From an uncultured Treponema sp. (GTDB lineage: Bacteria > Spirochaetota > Spirochaetia > Treponematales > Treponemataceae): 64,000 bases of DNA. Made by a program: the position numbers and the translations under genes. The stretch lies in contig CALFIX010000059.1 in the NCBI GenBank assembly GCA_937877515.1, positions 1 to 64,000 of the forward strand, given 5' to 3'. The number at the start of each line of letters is the position of its first letter. Position 1 is the first letter of the stretch. Under the pieces are notes generated by a model. It saw only the letters and a program-made list of their open reading frames with translations, did not search any database and was not told where the DNA came from. This document shows positions 46,001 to 53,440 of the stretch, piece by piece.

Positions 46001-46117
46001 ATTATAACACATATAGACACAGTTATTCGTGAATTTGATCTAAAAATAGAGGCTAAAAAAAATTTATCCGGAACAAGTGAGCTTAAAGGACCTGGTGTTT
46101 CTGAGGTAGCCTCTTAA
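43016..46117 (+). CDS. sbcC: Exonuclease subunit SbcC
   Basis: 1033 residues, an SMC/Rad50-like ATPase. N-terminal Walker A VISGDTGSGKTTILDAI near residue 40; long coiled coils on either side of the zinc hook CPVCGSTEHPAC at about residue 504; C-terminal signature NMSGGEKFVISLSLAL and Walker B VDSLFLDEGFGTLS. It forms the clamp of SbcCD and drives DNA tethering. Highly Lys/Glu-rich coiled-coil arms make the reverse strand look open, but those frames are shadows. Confidence 0.96.
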   Translation: MKIIKIEIENLNSLKGHWCIDFTHPDYETYHNLFVISGDTGSGKTTILDAITLALYGRSARQESVTKSINEIMTRHTGYCRAVVFYECKAGKFRSEFYQQRARKSFQGALQAPECSIKNLDDGTEETEIAATNLGEKTAGIIHLNYEQFTRSIMLAQGEFDTFILGDERSRAAILSKLNGTEQYKEIGKRICDKAKKYKEDEKVIEKELQGIELISEEDELNYREEITARTKENKKIVSSLKEIECSLNWLKEVNKIKEDFIKAEEQRSLYKKEVENFSQDEERLSLAEKAEKCKAEYLTLEQTEKNLSNIQRDLEEEQKALSVYSINQKEIEEEYFSVSKDVSNAEENILVNREIYKKVRAIDSDLNFSLEKLNFIKKDKVIAEEKFNEEKNRLLNLEKQLKASEENYLKLSEYLELNKKDKALSEICINLKSKEKSLSKLYEELKTLKENKKTCGENLNKKTQELKNFQTEYENLEKSLREFVNKDFITISILLRNQLSNNKPCPVCGSTEHPACQTTLQKTNKEKINGLTKDIKIINDKMEEKENAIKEIEKEIENLKLKNEQLQINIDNVSKELSLELLELNTVIKPWNFILTEENIYNFSEVIEKLEVTAEKFKKTEEDKINLEKEIQILKAKQESINVKEYLDSLENIKTEELQEQTVYDKILLNRKELFGEKNPDEEELKENEALKLLREKLEIKEKEKSEILIKENEASTKVKEFTKEIQIFSEQVAENSLRFNDVLLKNGFKERIEFLNCFMEEAEIAELKNKRESLIKKDAETKNALKTAEEKLEELKLQNLTQKNIEELSEEKNSLSLKQEENLKWIGGVNAMLDANEKQKTKALEIRKKLDEAKKNATLWQEMKAFIGKDTGDDFEVFVEALAFNQLLKISNKYVEAITKKYTLVQQEGKVDFRIHDINYPDSKDDRPITNMSGGEKFVISLSLALGIAELASRNVRVDSLFLDEGFGTLSGEPLMEAIIALKSLQNSGKMLGIITHIDTVIREFDLKIEAKKNLSGTSELKGPGVSEVAS

Positions 46118-46123
46118 ATTTAT

Positions 46124-46152
46124 TTGACATGTTATAAGCACAGTGTTAGAAT
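46124..46152 (+). promoter_or_regulatory. Promoter of the transaldolase gene
   Basis: Perfect TTGACA (46124-46129), 17-bp spacer, TAGAAT (46147-46152). The operator palindrome begins on the last base of the -10 box. Confidence 0.8.
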
Positions 46153-46172
46153 TAGTTAATAGTGTTAATTAA
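46152..46172. promoter_or_regulatory. ROK-type operator of the transaldolase gene
   Basis: Half-sites TTAGTTAATA and TGTTAATTAA around G. Placement over the transcription start is that of a repressor site and is identical to the one at 50324-50344. RBS AGGAG follows at once. Confidence 0.75.
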
Positions 46173-46183
46173 TAGGAGTAAGT

Positions 46184-46882
46184 ATGAAATATTTTTTAGA
46201 TAGTGCAAAGTTGGATGAAATTCAAAAGGCTTATAGCACTTTTGGTATTGATGGTGTTACAACAAACCCAAAACATATTATGAATAGCGGTAAGCCTTTT
46301 TTAACATGCATTAAGGATATTGCTGCATGGCTGGAAGCAGAAGGTTTAGAGGGGTATAACACATTTCCTGTTTCTGTAGAAATAAACCCTCATTTAGGAA
46401 GCTCTCCGGATGACGCTCCAAAGATGGTAGAAGAAGCAAGAAAAATTTCTGAAATAAGCAAAAATTTTGTAATAAAAATTCCGTGTACTCCAGCTGGTGT
46501 TACGGCAGCCCGTCAGTTAGAAAAAGAAGGAATACGTACAAACGTAACTTTAGTATTTTCTCCTTCTCAAGCTTTGTGGCCTGCAAAAAATGGTTCTCTT
46601 TTTGTAAGCCCGTTTATTGGCTGGAAGGAAGACAATGGCGAAGACTGCAAGCAGTACATGCAGGATATCGTAACAATTTATAAAAACTATGGTTTTTATG
46701 GAAAAACTCAAATTATTGCAGCTGCAGTTCGCACTCCAAAACAGATTGTAGACTGTGCTGTTGCCGGTTGTGATATTGTTACAGCAGGTCTTGCAGTTTA
46801 TGAGGCAAGTCTAAAGCATGCTTATACAACTCAAGGAATTGCAACGTTTATAGATGCATGGGATCATACAGCTAAAGAATAG
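46184..46882 (+). CDS. Transaldolase-family enzyme, candidate sulfofructose transaldolase (SftT-like)
   Basis: 232 residues, the small transaldolase/FSA fold. Conserved catalytic residues are present: Asp6 in YFLDSAK, Asn28 in GVTTNPKHI, Glu66 in VSVEINPHL, and Schiff-base Lys98 in FVIKIPCT. Compared with E. coli fructose-6-phosphate aldolase, the phosphate-binding Arg134 is Trp147 here (SPFIGWKEDNGED) and Ser166 is Ala181 (IAAAVRTPKQ). A phosphorylated substrate is therefore unlikely. In the transaldolase branch of sulfoglycolysis the SftT enzyme cleaves 6-deoxy-6-sulfofructose. The shared operator with the reductase/exporter/isomerase operon 3.5 kb away supports this role. Ordinary transaldolase remains the fallback. 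Confidence 0.75.
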   Translation: MKYFLDSAKLDEIQKAYSTFGIDGVTTNPKHIMNSGKPFLTCIKDIAAWLEAEGLEGYNTFPVSVEINPHLGSSPDDAPKMVEEARKISEISKNFVIKIPCTPAGVTAARQLEKEGIRTNVTLVFSPSQALWPAKNGSLFVSPFIGWKEDNGEDCKQYMQDIVTIYKNYGFYGKTQIIAAAVRTPKQIVDCAVAGCDIVTAGLAVYEASLKHAYTTQGIATFIDAWDHTAKE

Positions 46883-47174
46883 TTTTTTGGACGGTACTTT
46901 TTGAAGATGGCTTTGGGGTATCTTTGGCGTTAAAAAGAAATACCATGAGCCACCCCGCTTTTCGCACTTCGCTGTTCGCTCATTAGCGGTAGTTTCGTTG
47001 TTTCGACAGGTGACTTGAAACTTCGTTGCCTATACAGCAACTGTAACCACCGCTAACTAAAGGTGCTCCAATCGGGCGTAGGTTTAATATAGTGCCGTGC
47101 TTTTACCTATGACTCACTCATTAACAAGCTTACCTGTCATGTGTTCAATTGTTAACTCAAGGCACTGAACACGG
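46883..47174. other. G+C-richer intergenic stretch with an imperfect hairpin, no gene
   Basis: About 290 bases whose composition differs from the flanks. TTCGC is repeated three times at 8-9 base intervals near 46963-46980, and TTAGCGGT (near 46984) pairs imperfectly with ACCGCTAA about 60 bases on, with bulges. No open frame is convincing. Together with the gene remnant next to it, it looks like decayed accessory DNA. Confidence 0.4.
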
Positions 47175-47330
47175 CTCAAGGCATTGTGAAGTTCTTTTTG
47201 TAAATACGCTTCATCTCGTCAGTAAATTTCTTTACCAGGCGGGTGCATATCTCTTCAGTTTTCTTTTCGTCAGTAATTAAGGAAATCTTTCCGAATACGA
47301 TGACGCTTTTTATGTTTCTTTGTTTTAGAT
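47175..47330 (-). pseudogene. C-terminal remnant of a pyridoxamine-phosphate-oxidase-like (PPOX) protein
   Basis: On the minus strand a frame with no start codon reads NLKQRNIKSVIVFGKISLI, then TDEKKTEEICTRLVKKFTDE and MKRIYKKNFTMP-stop. 'SVIVFGK' followed by a helix that counts down residues is typical of the last third of flavin-binding PPOX/NimA-type proteins. The upstream part is replaced by the promoter region of the cyclase gene, so this is a truncated relic. Confidence 0.5.
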
Positions 47331-47366
47331 TTTGCTATATAATACTATTATTAAGGAATTTGTTAA

Positions 47367-49481
47367 ATGACAGAAGTTTCAAGAATTATCAGTTGCACAA
47401 CGCTTGGTATATTATCTTTTTTTTGCTTTCAAGAAGGAATTTTCTTATGTAGCGGACTTAAGGTAAAGAATAATGCACGACGAACACTTATTTTTATAGA
47501 ATTCTTTACTGGCTTTTTACTTCTTTGTGATGCTCTTGCTTACTTTTTTCGTGGCAACACAAGTACACTTGGTTACTATATGGTTCGTATTAGCAATTTT
47601 GTTGTTTTTACTTGCAATTTTTCTATATCATTTTTTGTATGCTTTTACATTTGCGAGTTTATAAAACAAAGTAGATTAAGTTTTTCTGTTTTATTAAAAC
47701 CTAAACAGGCAATAAAAGACGGAATACCTGTTCAGATTTTTATAGTTTTAATTCTTTGTCTAATTGGAATTTTACTTACATTTATCAGTCAGTTTACAAA
47801 TTTTTTTTATTATTTTGATGAAAATAATATTTATCACAGAAGTCCATATTTTTCTTTGAGTATAGGTTTAGGTACTTTACCTGTACTCATAACATTTACA
47901 ATGCTTTTGCAGAAAAAAAAATATTTTGCAAAGAATGTTTTTATTTCTTTATTCGTATATTTTGTATTTCTTTTTATAGGTGCTATTTTAATTCTTATTA
48001 ATTACGGTATTTCCTGGATAAATATTTCATTTGGTATTGGAGCATTACATCTTTTTTATTCATCTATAAAATTACTTGAGCTAGAATTTTTTTCTGGTAA
48101 ACACAAAACGTCTGTTTTAAGTCCAAACTATAAGGTTGAAAATTTTAAGCCTGAAAAGAAAATAAAAGTTATTCAGAATCACTTCTGGCAAACTATTTCA
48201 ATAAGCCTAGCAGGCATGCTATTAGTTTTAATAATAGTTTCTGTTACAGGTGTTCCCTTACCGGAAAAAAATATAACTATTGAAACTCCTTATACTGCAA
48301 ATGATACTTCAAAACCTGTTTGCGTAACATTTGTTCAAAATGCAGAAAAGCACTGGGTGGATGGCGATGACCCGGACAGAACCGGTGCTCAGTATGACGG
48401 TATTATTTATAACAATATGAAAACTTCAGTAATTACTGACTGGAGTTTTTCTATACTAGTTCCTGAAGGTTGTTCTGTAGACCCTGGTCCATGGAACGGA
48501 ACTTTTACGCTTTCTGACGGAGCACTAAATGTTAGAAAACCGCAAGAAGGGGACGCAGAAAATATTCACGGTGAAGACTTTTATAGAATTTCTTCTTTGA
48601 GAACTTTAGGGTTTGGCTGTGTTATGTATGCACCTCATAATTACGAGCCTCTTTCTCAAAAAATTGTATTTACTTATTCAGGCGTAATTAAACCTCTTAC
48701 AAATATTTTCTTTAAACTTTTTATGGGGTTACTTGCAGTTTTATTTATTATTTCAACAACCATTACGCTTTTTGAAGGAAAACTTTTACGTGTCGAAGAA
48801 GAAAACAAAAGGCTCGAAAGCACGGTAAAGGAACGCACTAAAGAACTTGAGGCAGAAAAAAATCGTTCAGAAAGCCTTCTCCTAAACATTCTTCCAAAAG
48901 AGGTTGCAAAAGAACTTTCACTTCATCCGGGAATCACAATAGCAAAAGAGTATCCGAATGTTACAGTCCTTTTTACAGATATTGTGGGCTTTACAAAGTT
49001 AAGCGGAGAAATGAGTGCAGAAGAAGTTGTTACAATGTTAAACAAAATGTTTACAATGTTTGACGAACGGGCACAGCGTGAGGGAATAGAAAAAATTAAG
49101 ACAATCGGAGACGCTTATATGGCAGCAGCAGGCCTTGTTCAGGAAAGTGAAAACGACGGTGCTGTAAAAATGATTCGTTTTGCAAAAGGTCTTTTAGATG
49201 ATGTTCATACATTTAATGAAAACTCTAATGTAAAGCTTTTAATTCGTTTAGGAATAAACTCAGGTCCTCTTGTTGCAGGCGTAATTGGAAAAACAAAATT
49301 CATTTACGATATTTGGGGTGACACTGTTAACGTTGCAAGCCGCATGGAAAGCACAGGTAGCCCTATGAAAATTCACGTAACAGAAAACACAAGAAGTCAG
49401 ACTTTAAACATTTTCCAGTACAGCGAAAATACAGAAATCGATGTAAAGGGAAAAGGCATGATGAAGACTTACTTCCTGTAA
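47367..49481 (+). CDS. Membrane adenylate cyclase with CBM2-like external domain
   Basis: 704 residues. About seven hydrophobic segments in residues 1-240, another at 277-296, then a likely periplasmic domain at about 317-445 (SVITDWSFSILVPEGC, GPWNGTFTLSDGALNV, TLGFGCVMYAP) whose Trp pattern resembles family 2 cellulose-binding modules, a closing membrane helix, a coiled coil (ESTVKERTKELEAEK), and a class III cyclase domain from about 530: VLFTDIVGFTKLS, KIKTIGDAYMAAAG, YDIWGDTVNVASRMES. The metal Asp residues, the purine-reading Lys and Asp, and the NxxxR transition-state pair are all present, favouring ATP. RBS AAGGAA; a TATAAT box at 47338-47343. Confidence 0.85.
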   Translation: MTEVSRIISCTTLGILSFFCFQEGIFLCSGLKVKNNARRTLIFIEFFTGFLLLCDALAYFFRGNTSTLGYYMVRISNFVVFTCNFSISFFVCFYICEFIKQSRLSFSVLLKPKQAIKDGIPVQIFIVLILCLIGILLTFISQFTNFFYYFDENNIYHRSPYFSLSIGLGTLPVLITFTMLLQKKKYFAKNVFISLFVYFVFLFIGAILILINYGISWINISFGIGALHLFYSSIKLLELEFFSGKHKTSVLSPNYKVENFKPEKKIKVIQNHFWQTISISLAGMLLVLIIVSVTGVPLPEKNITIETPYTANDTSKPVCVTFVQNAEKHWVDGDDPDRTGAQYDGIIYNNMKTSVITDWSFSILVPEGCSVDPGPWNGTFTLSDGALNVRKPQEGDAENIHGEDFYRISSLRTLGFGCVMYAPHNYEPLSQKIVFTYSGVIKPLTNIFFKLFMGLLAVLFIISTTITLFEGKLLRVEEENKRLESTVKERTKELEAEKNRSESLLLNILPKEVAKELSLHPGITIAKEYPNVTVLFTDIVGFTKLSGEMSAEEVVTMLNKMFTMFDERAQREGIEKIKTIGDAYMAAAGLVQESENDGAVKMIRFAKGLLDDVHTFNENSNVKLLIRLGINSGPLVAGVIGKTKFIYDIWGDTVNVASRMESTGSPMKIHVTENTRSQTLNIFQYSENTEIDVKGKGMMKTYFL

Positions 49482-49539
49482 AAATGATTGATTGAATGTA
49501 TACTCTTAAGCAAAACTCAAAAAATGCAATGAGTTGTAT

Positions 49540-49568
49540 TTGCCCTTGCCTCATATTTCCTTTATAAT
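49540..49568 (+). promoter_or_regulatory. Promoter of the deaminase gene, leaderless layout
   Basis: TTGCCC (49540-49545), 17-bp spacer, TATAAT (49563-49568), 8 bases before the ATG at 49577, with a T run and no ribosome site between. Confidence 0.55.
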
Positions 49569-49576
49569 CTTTTTTT

Positions 49577-50044
49577 ATGGACACAATTAATCGTTTTATA
49601 AAAGAAGCAATAGAAGAAGCCAGAGAAGGAATTCATAAAAATCACGGAGGGCCCTTTGGTTCAGTAATAGTCCGCGACGGAAAGATTATTGGCCGGGGTC
49701 ATAACCATGTGCTTTCAAATAACGATTCAACTTGTCACGGTGAAATCGATGCAATCAGGAAAACAGAAGAATCCTTAAACACCTACGATTTATCAGGCTG
49801 CGAACTTTATACAACAGGCGAGCCGTGTCCGATGTGCCTTGCCGCGTGTCTGTGGGCAAACATTTCCCACGTGTATTACGGCTGCTCAATAGACGATAAC
49901 GAAAAAATCGGTTTCAGGGATGCCAAATTTGATGCACTGGTTGGCGGAAGAAAAAATTTAAAAGACTACTTAACCCAAATAGACCGCGAAAGCTGCCTTG
50001 AACTTTTTGAAGAATACAATTCATTAAATCCCACCCGATACTAG
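49577..50044 (+). CDS. Nucleoside/guanine deaminase family protein
   Basis: 155 residues, GuaD-like. GGPFGSVIVRDGKIIGRGHN near the start, zinc/catalytic motif CHGEIDAIRKTEES (HGE where most relatives have HAE), and GEPCPMCLAACLWANIS with the PCxxC zinc ligands; then IGFRDAKFDALVGG. Size and C-terminus fit the Bacillus-type guanine deaminase (guanine to xanthine) better than tRNA adenosine deaminase, but substrate is not certain. It is followed after 9 bases by the TSCPD gene. Confidence 0.8.
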   Translation: MDTINRFIKEAIEEAREGIHKNHGGPFGSVIVRDGKIIGRGHNHVLSNNDSTCHGEIDAIRKTEESLNTYDLSGCELYTTGEPCPMCLAACLWANISHVYYGCSIDDNEKIGFRDAKFDALVGGRKNLKDYLTQIDRESCLELFEEYNSLNPTRY

Positions 50045-50053
50045 AGGAAAATT

Positions 50054-50299
50054 ATGGAAGTAACATACAAAACAAACGGCACCTGCGCCAAAGTAATTCA
50101 CTTTACAAAAAACGACGACGGCACAATCACAAACATCAGCTTTGAAGGCGGCTGTAACGGAAACTTAAAGGCAATTTCTAAGCTCTGTGAGGGAATGAAA
50201 GCCGAAGAAATAAATGCAAAGCTTCAGGGAAATCTCTGCGGTTTTAAGAATACAAGCTGTGCAGACCAGCTTGCCCGTGCTGTAGTCAGTGAAATTTGA
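50054..50299 (+). CDS. TSCPD-domain protein (TIGR03905 type)
   Basis: 81 residues. TNGTCAKVIHFTKNDDGTIT, then FEGGCNGNLKAISKLCEGM and NTSCADQLARAV match the small TSCPD family related to the C-terminal domain of B12-dependent ribonucleotide reductase; the usual TSCPD motif reads TSCAD here. Four Cys residues could bind metal. RBS GAGGA. Its stop codon lies inside the -35 box of the next promoter. Function not established. Confidence 0.85.
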   Translation: MEVTYKTNGTCAKVIHFTKNDDGTITNISFEGGCNGNLKAISKLCEGMKAEEINAKLQGNLCGFKNTSCADQLARAVVSEI

Positions 50300-50324
50300 C
50301 ACATATATGCTATAGTGATATAAT
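50296..50324 (+). promoter_or_regulatory. Promoter of the reductase-exporter-isomerase-ROK operon
   Basis: Perfect consensus hexamers: TTGACA (50296-50301), 17-bp spacer, TATAAT (50319-50324). Such a strong promoter with an operator on its start site is typical of tightly repressed catabolic genes. Confidence 0.88.
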
Positions 50325-50344
50325 TAATTAACACTGTTAATTAA
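50324..50344. promoter_or_regulatory. ROK-type operator, perfect palindrome
   Basis: Half-sites TTAATTAACA and TGTTAATTAA are exact reverse complements around a central C. The site begins on the last base of the -10 box and ends just before the ribosome site AGGGG. ROK repressors such as XylR are known to use A+T-rich palindromes ending in TTA/TAA; the likely regulator is encoded four genes downstream at 53441. Confidence 0.8.
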
Positions 50345-50357
50345 TAGGGGTTAAAGT

Positions 50358-51221
50358 ATGACTATAGGATTTATTGGACTTGGTATTATGGGCGAATCAA
50401 TGTGCGAAAATATTGTAAAAAAACATGATGACACGGTCTACTGTTTTGATATGGTTAGTGCACAAGTAGAGAAGCTTGCAAAAGTAGGAGCAGTTCCTTG
50501 TAAAGATAACGTAGAACTTGCTCAAAAAAGTGATGTTATCATTAGTATGGTTCCAAAAAGCGAGCACAGTCATGCGGTTTATACTCAAATTTTAGGTGAA
50601 TTAAAAGCCGGAAAACTTTGCATAGACATGAGCACAATAGACCCTTCTGTTTCTGTAGAAATTTCTGAAATGGTAAAAAAGACTGGAGCAGAATTTATAG
50701 ACGCACCTGTTGTAAAAAGTAAACCGGCGGCTATTGCGGGTAAGCTAGGCATTTATGTAGGTGGCGAAGAATCTTCTTACAAAAAAGCAGAACCTATTTT
50801 ACATTATATGGGTGAAAATGTTATTCGCATGGGTTCAAATGGAAAAGGTCTTGTAATGAAAATTTGTCATAATGCATTAGTAAGTCAGATTCAAAATGGT
50901 GTAAACGAAACTTCTACATTAGCTAAAGCAAATGGAATTGATATTTTAACTTTTGCAACTGCAATTAGTTATGGTGGCGGTCAGAATTTTTATCTGGACA
51001 GTAAAAAAGAAGTTATCAGTAAAGAAGATTATACAACAGCATTTAGCATAGAAAACGAGCATAAGGACATTGGTATTTGTATGAAGCTTGCAGAAGAAAG
51101 TGGAGTATATATGCCTGGTGAAGAAAATGTAAAGCGTGTATATGATGAAGCTATGAAAGCTGGGTACGCAAAAGAAGATTTTTCTGCAACAATAAAGGTA
51201 GTTCGAGCACAGAAAAAATAA
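50358..51221 (+). CDS. HIBADH-family reductase, candidate sulfolactaldehyde reductase
   Basis: 287 residues. NAD(P) motif IGFIGLGIMGESM, then IDMSTIDPSV and the substrate loop IDAPVVKSKPAAIAGKLGI. Most family members have DAPVSGG; here Lys120 stands where the E. coli sulfolactaldehyde reductase YihU has Arg123, a cationic residue that could hold a sulfonate. The catalytic Lys168 is in LVMKICHNAL. First gene of the operon and directly under the operator. Proposed reaction: 3-sulfolactaldehyde plus NADH to 2,3-dihydroxypropane-1-sulfonate. Other 3-hydroxyacid or tartronate semialdehyde substrates remain possible. Confidence 0.7.
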   Translation: MTIGFIGLGIMGESMCENIVKKHDDTVYCFDMVSAQVEKLAKVGAVPCKDNVELAQKSDVIISMVPKSEHSHAVYTQILGELKAGKLCIDMSTIDPSVSVEISEMVKKTGAEFIDAPVVKSKPAAIAGKLGIYVGGEESSYKKAEPILHYMGENVIRMGSNGKGLVMKICHNALVSQIQNGVNETSTLAKANGIDILTFATAISYGGGQNFYLDSKKEVISKEDYTTAFSIENEHKDIGICMKLAEESGVYMPGEENVKRVYDEAMKAGYAKEDFSATIKVVRAQKK

Positions 51222-51230
51222 AAGGTAACT

Positions 51231-52031
51231 TTGAAAATGGATATCCATTTAAGTTATTTGCTCTTTTGCAGCGTAATTCTTTTTGCAAACATAATGCAAG
51301 GTATAACAGGATTTGCGGGAACAATACTTGCACTTCCTGTTAGTTTAATGCTTGTAGGTTATGCAACCGCTCGTCCAATATTAAATGTATTGGGTATTTT
51401 AAGTGGTATTTATGTTGCTGTATTAAACAGGCATGATGTTGTCTGGAAAGAGCTATTAAAAGTTTGTCTTGTAATGTTATGCGGAATTCTCTTAGGGATT
51501 TTCTTAAAGAAATATGTTTCTGGTAAAGAACGTATACTTTATATTGCACTTGGAATTTTTATAATACTTTTATCTATTCAAAGAATGGCACAGCTTTTTA
51601 TTCATCCTAAAAAAATTGCTGTAAAAAATGATGGCAGTATACGAGAGATTGAAAAAACTCCAAAGCATGTAAGACTTTCTTTAGTAAAGGATTATGCAGT
51701 TCTTGTTTTTGCAGGTCTTATTCATGGAATATTTGTTTGTGGTGGCCCGCTGCTTATAGGATATTTGAGTAAGATTTTAAAAGAAAGAAAACAGTTCCGG
51801 GCAACAATAAGCTGTATTTGGATTTTTTTAAATTTTTTCATTCTTGTATCTGATGCTGTTCAGGGTTATTGGAGTTATAGTCTTTTTAAGGTACTTTTGA
51901 TGACGGTTCCCTTTTTGTGGGGTGGAATGAAAATTGGTTCTTTGCTTTATGCGTACATGAATCAAAAAATATTTATGCTTGTAACATATATTTTGCTTTT
52001 TGTAAGTGGACTGACACTTTTAATAAAATAA
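51231..52031 (+). CDS. TauE/SafE-family permease, candidate organosulfonate exporter
   Basis: 266 residues (TTG start; an ATG at 51237 is the alternative, but AAGG spacing favours TTG). Eight or so hydrophobic segments; MQGITGFAGTILALPVSLML and LIHGIFVCGGPLLIGYLSK are the duplicated TauE/SafE motif. The family moves sulfite, sulfoacetate and related C2-C3 sulfonates. Nine bases after the reductase gene, so it would export the reductase product. The family also has members with unrelated anions, so substrate rests on context. Confidence 0.8.
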   Translation: MKMDIHLSYLLFCSVILFANIMQGITGFAGTILALPVSLMLVGYATARPILNVLGILSGIYVAVLNRHDVVWKELLKVCLVMLCGILLGIFLKKYVSGKERILYIALGIFIILLSIQRMAQLFIHPKKIAVKNDGSIREIEKTPKHVRLSLVKDYAVLVFAGLIHGIFVCGGPLLIGYLSKILKERKQFRATISCIWIFLNFFILVSDAVQGYWSYSLFKVLLMTVPFLWGGMKIGSLLYAYMNQKIFMLVTYILLFVSGLTLLIK

Positions 52032-52069
52032 AACTGATTTTATTATTTATGTTTTAAGGAGAATACATT

Positions 52070-53431
52070 ATGAATAAAAAAACACAAATTGCTTACGTAC
52101 CGATTGGGGTAGGCACATTTCATTTAGAGAGTGCACAAAAAGCATTTGAATCTTCCTGTGCTTTGCTTAAAGAGCTTTCTTTAAAATCAGAAGCAGAATT
52201 AAAGGCTCCGGAAAAAATGTTATTAACAATTGAAGATTTAACGTCGTATTTAGAAAATTTAACTCCAGATTTGATTGTTCTTCAGAATGTTACTTTTGCA
52301 AATGCAGCTTATGCAAGTGAAGTTTTAAGACGTTTTTCCTGTCCAATCCTTCTTTGGACTTTAAGAGAACCTGTGATAGATGGTGGAAGATTAAGATTAA
52401 ATTCTTTAACTGGTGCTTTTAGTGCAGGAAATGCTATAAAAGAATTCAGAGGTACAGATTATAAATTTGAATATGTGTTTGGTAGTCCAGAAGAAGAAAA
52501 AGTTCGTAATCAAATAGACAAAACTATTAGAGCTGCTGTTTTACGTATTCAATTAAAAAATGCCCGTCTTAGTGCTGTTGGGCATACTCCGCAAGGCTTT
52601 GGATTTGGCAGGGCATTAGACGCAGATATGGCACGTGTATTTGGAACTACATTAATTTCTATAGAAGCAAGAGAGCTTATAAATAAAGCAAAGAATTATT
52701 CTATGGATGAATGTAGTGAATATTTAGAACGTGCAAAAAAATATCTTGTTGGATTAGAAAATACACCAAAAAATAATGCTGATGATTTTATAAAACTTTA
52801 TAAAGCTTATGATACTTATGTAAAGGAAAATAAAATAAATGCTCTGGCAAGTCGTTGTTGGCCCGACTTCTTTACAGATTTTGGAACGCCTGTGTGTGCG
52901 GTTCTTTCTTTATTAAATGCAGAAGGTACTGTTGCAAGCTGCGAAAGCGATACTTATGGTGCTCTAAGTATGTTTATGTGTAGTACACTTACAAAAAATT
53001 CTTCTTTCTTTGGAGATCCGGTTTCTATGAATGAAGAAGAAAATACTATTACTTTCTGGCATTGCGGAATGGGGGCATGTAATCTTGCGCGTAAAGATAC
53101 TGGTGCTGCAGTTGGTGTTCACTGTAATAGAAAGATTGGTCCTACTATGGAGTTTGGATGTAAAGAAAATGAAGAGGCAACAATTTTTCGTGTAGGTCGT
53201 AAACCAGATGGTACATTTAGATTTTTTATTGCAAGTGGAAAAATTTTAGACAAGCCAAAGCAGTTTAACGGAACGAGTCTAGTTGTGGAAACAAAAGAAA
53301 ATGCAGAGCAAATTGTTAAGAGTGCAGTAAAAGAGGGTTGGGAACCTCATTTTGTTGTAGCTTATGGCAACGTTGCAGAAGAACTAGAAATTCTTTCCAG
53401 AATGCTTGGCATAGAAGTGTGCAAGTGGTAA
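52070..53431 (+). CDS. L-fucose/arabinose isomerase-like protein, candidate sulfoquinovose isomerase
   Basis: 453 residues. Two Rossmann-like halves (IAYVPIGVGTFHLESAQKAF; TPDLIVLQNVTFANAAYASE) and a C-terminal part ASCESDTYGALSMFM followed by ITFWHCGMGACNLAR, the acidic and His metal-site pattern of the L-fucose isomerase group. Aldose-ketose isomerisation is thus expected. Lying between an exporter gene and a ROK regulator, in an operon co-regulated with an unusual transaldolase, it is the natural candidate for sulfoquinovose to sulfofructose conversion. Strong ribosome site AAGGAG. It could instead act on another aldose. Confidence 0.65.
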   Translation: MNKKTQIAYVPIGVGTFHLESAQKAFESSCALLKELSLKSEAELKAPEKMLLTIEDLTSYLENLTPDLIVLQNVTFANAAYASEVLRRFSCPILLWTLREPVIDGGRLRLNSLTGAFSAGNAIKEFRGTDYKFEYVFGSPEEEKVRNQIDKTIRAAVLRIQLKNARLSAVGHTPQGFGFGRALDADMARVFGTTLISIEARELINKAKNYSMDECSEYLERAKKYLVGLENTPKNNADDFIKLYKAYDTYVKENKINALASRCWPDFFTDFGTPVCAVLSLLNAEGTVASCESDTYGALSMFMCSTLTKNSSFFGDPVSMNEEENTITFWHCGMGACNLARKDTGAAVGVHCNRKIGPTMEFGCKENEEATIFRVGRKPDGTFRFFIASGKILDKPKQFNGTSLVVETKENAEQIVKSAVKEGWEPHFVVAYGNVAEELEILSRMLGIEVCKW

Positions 53432-53440
53432 AGTGCATAT

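Noticed and set aside
46975..47062. Integron attC-like hairpin (TTAGCGGT...ACCGCTAA)
   Set aside because: The outer bases have the wrong orientation for attC: a true site opens with RYYYAAC and closes with GTTRRRY, and neither consensus is met. No integrase or cassette array is visible.
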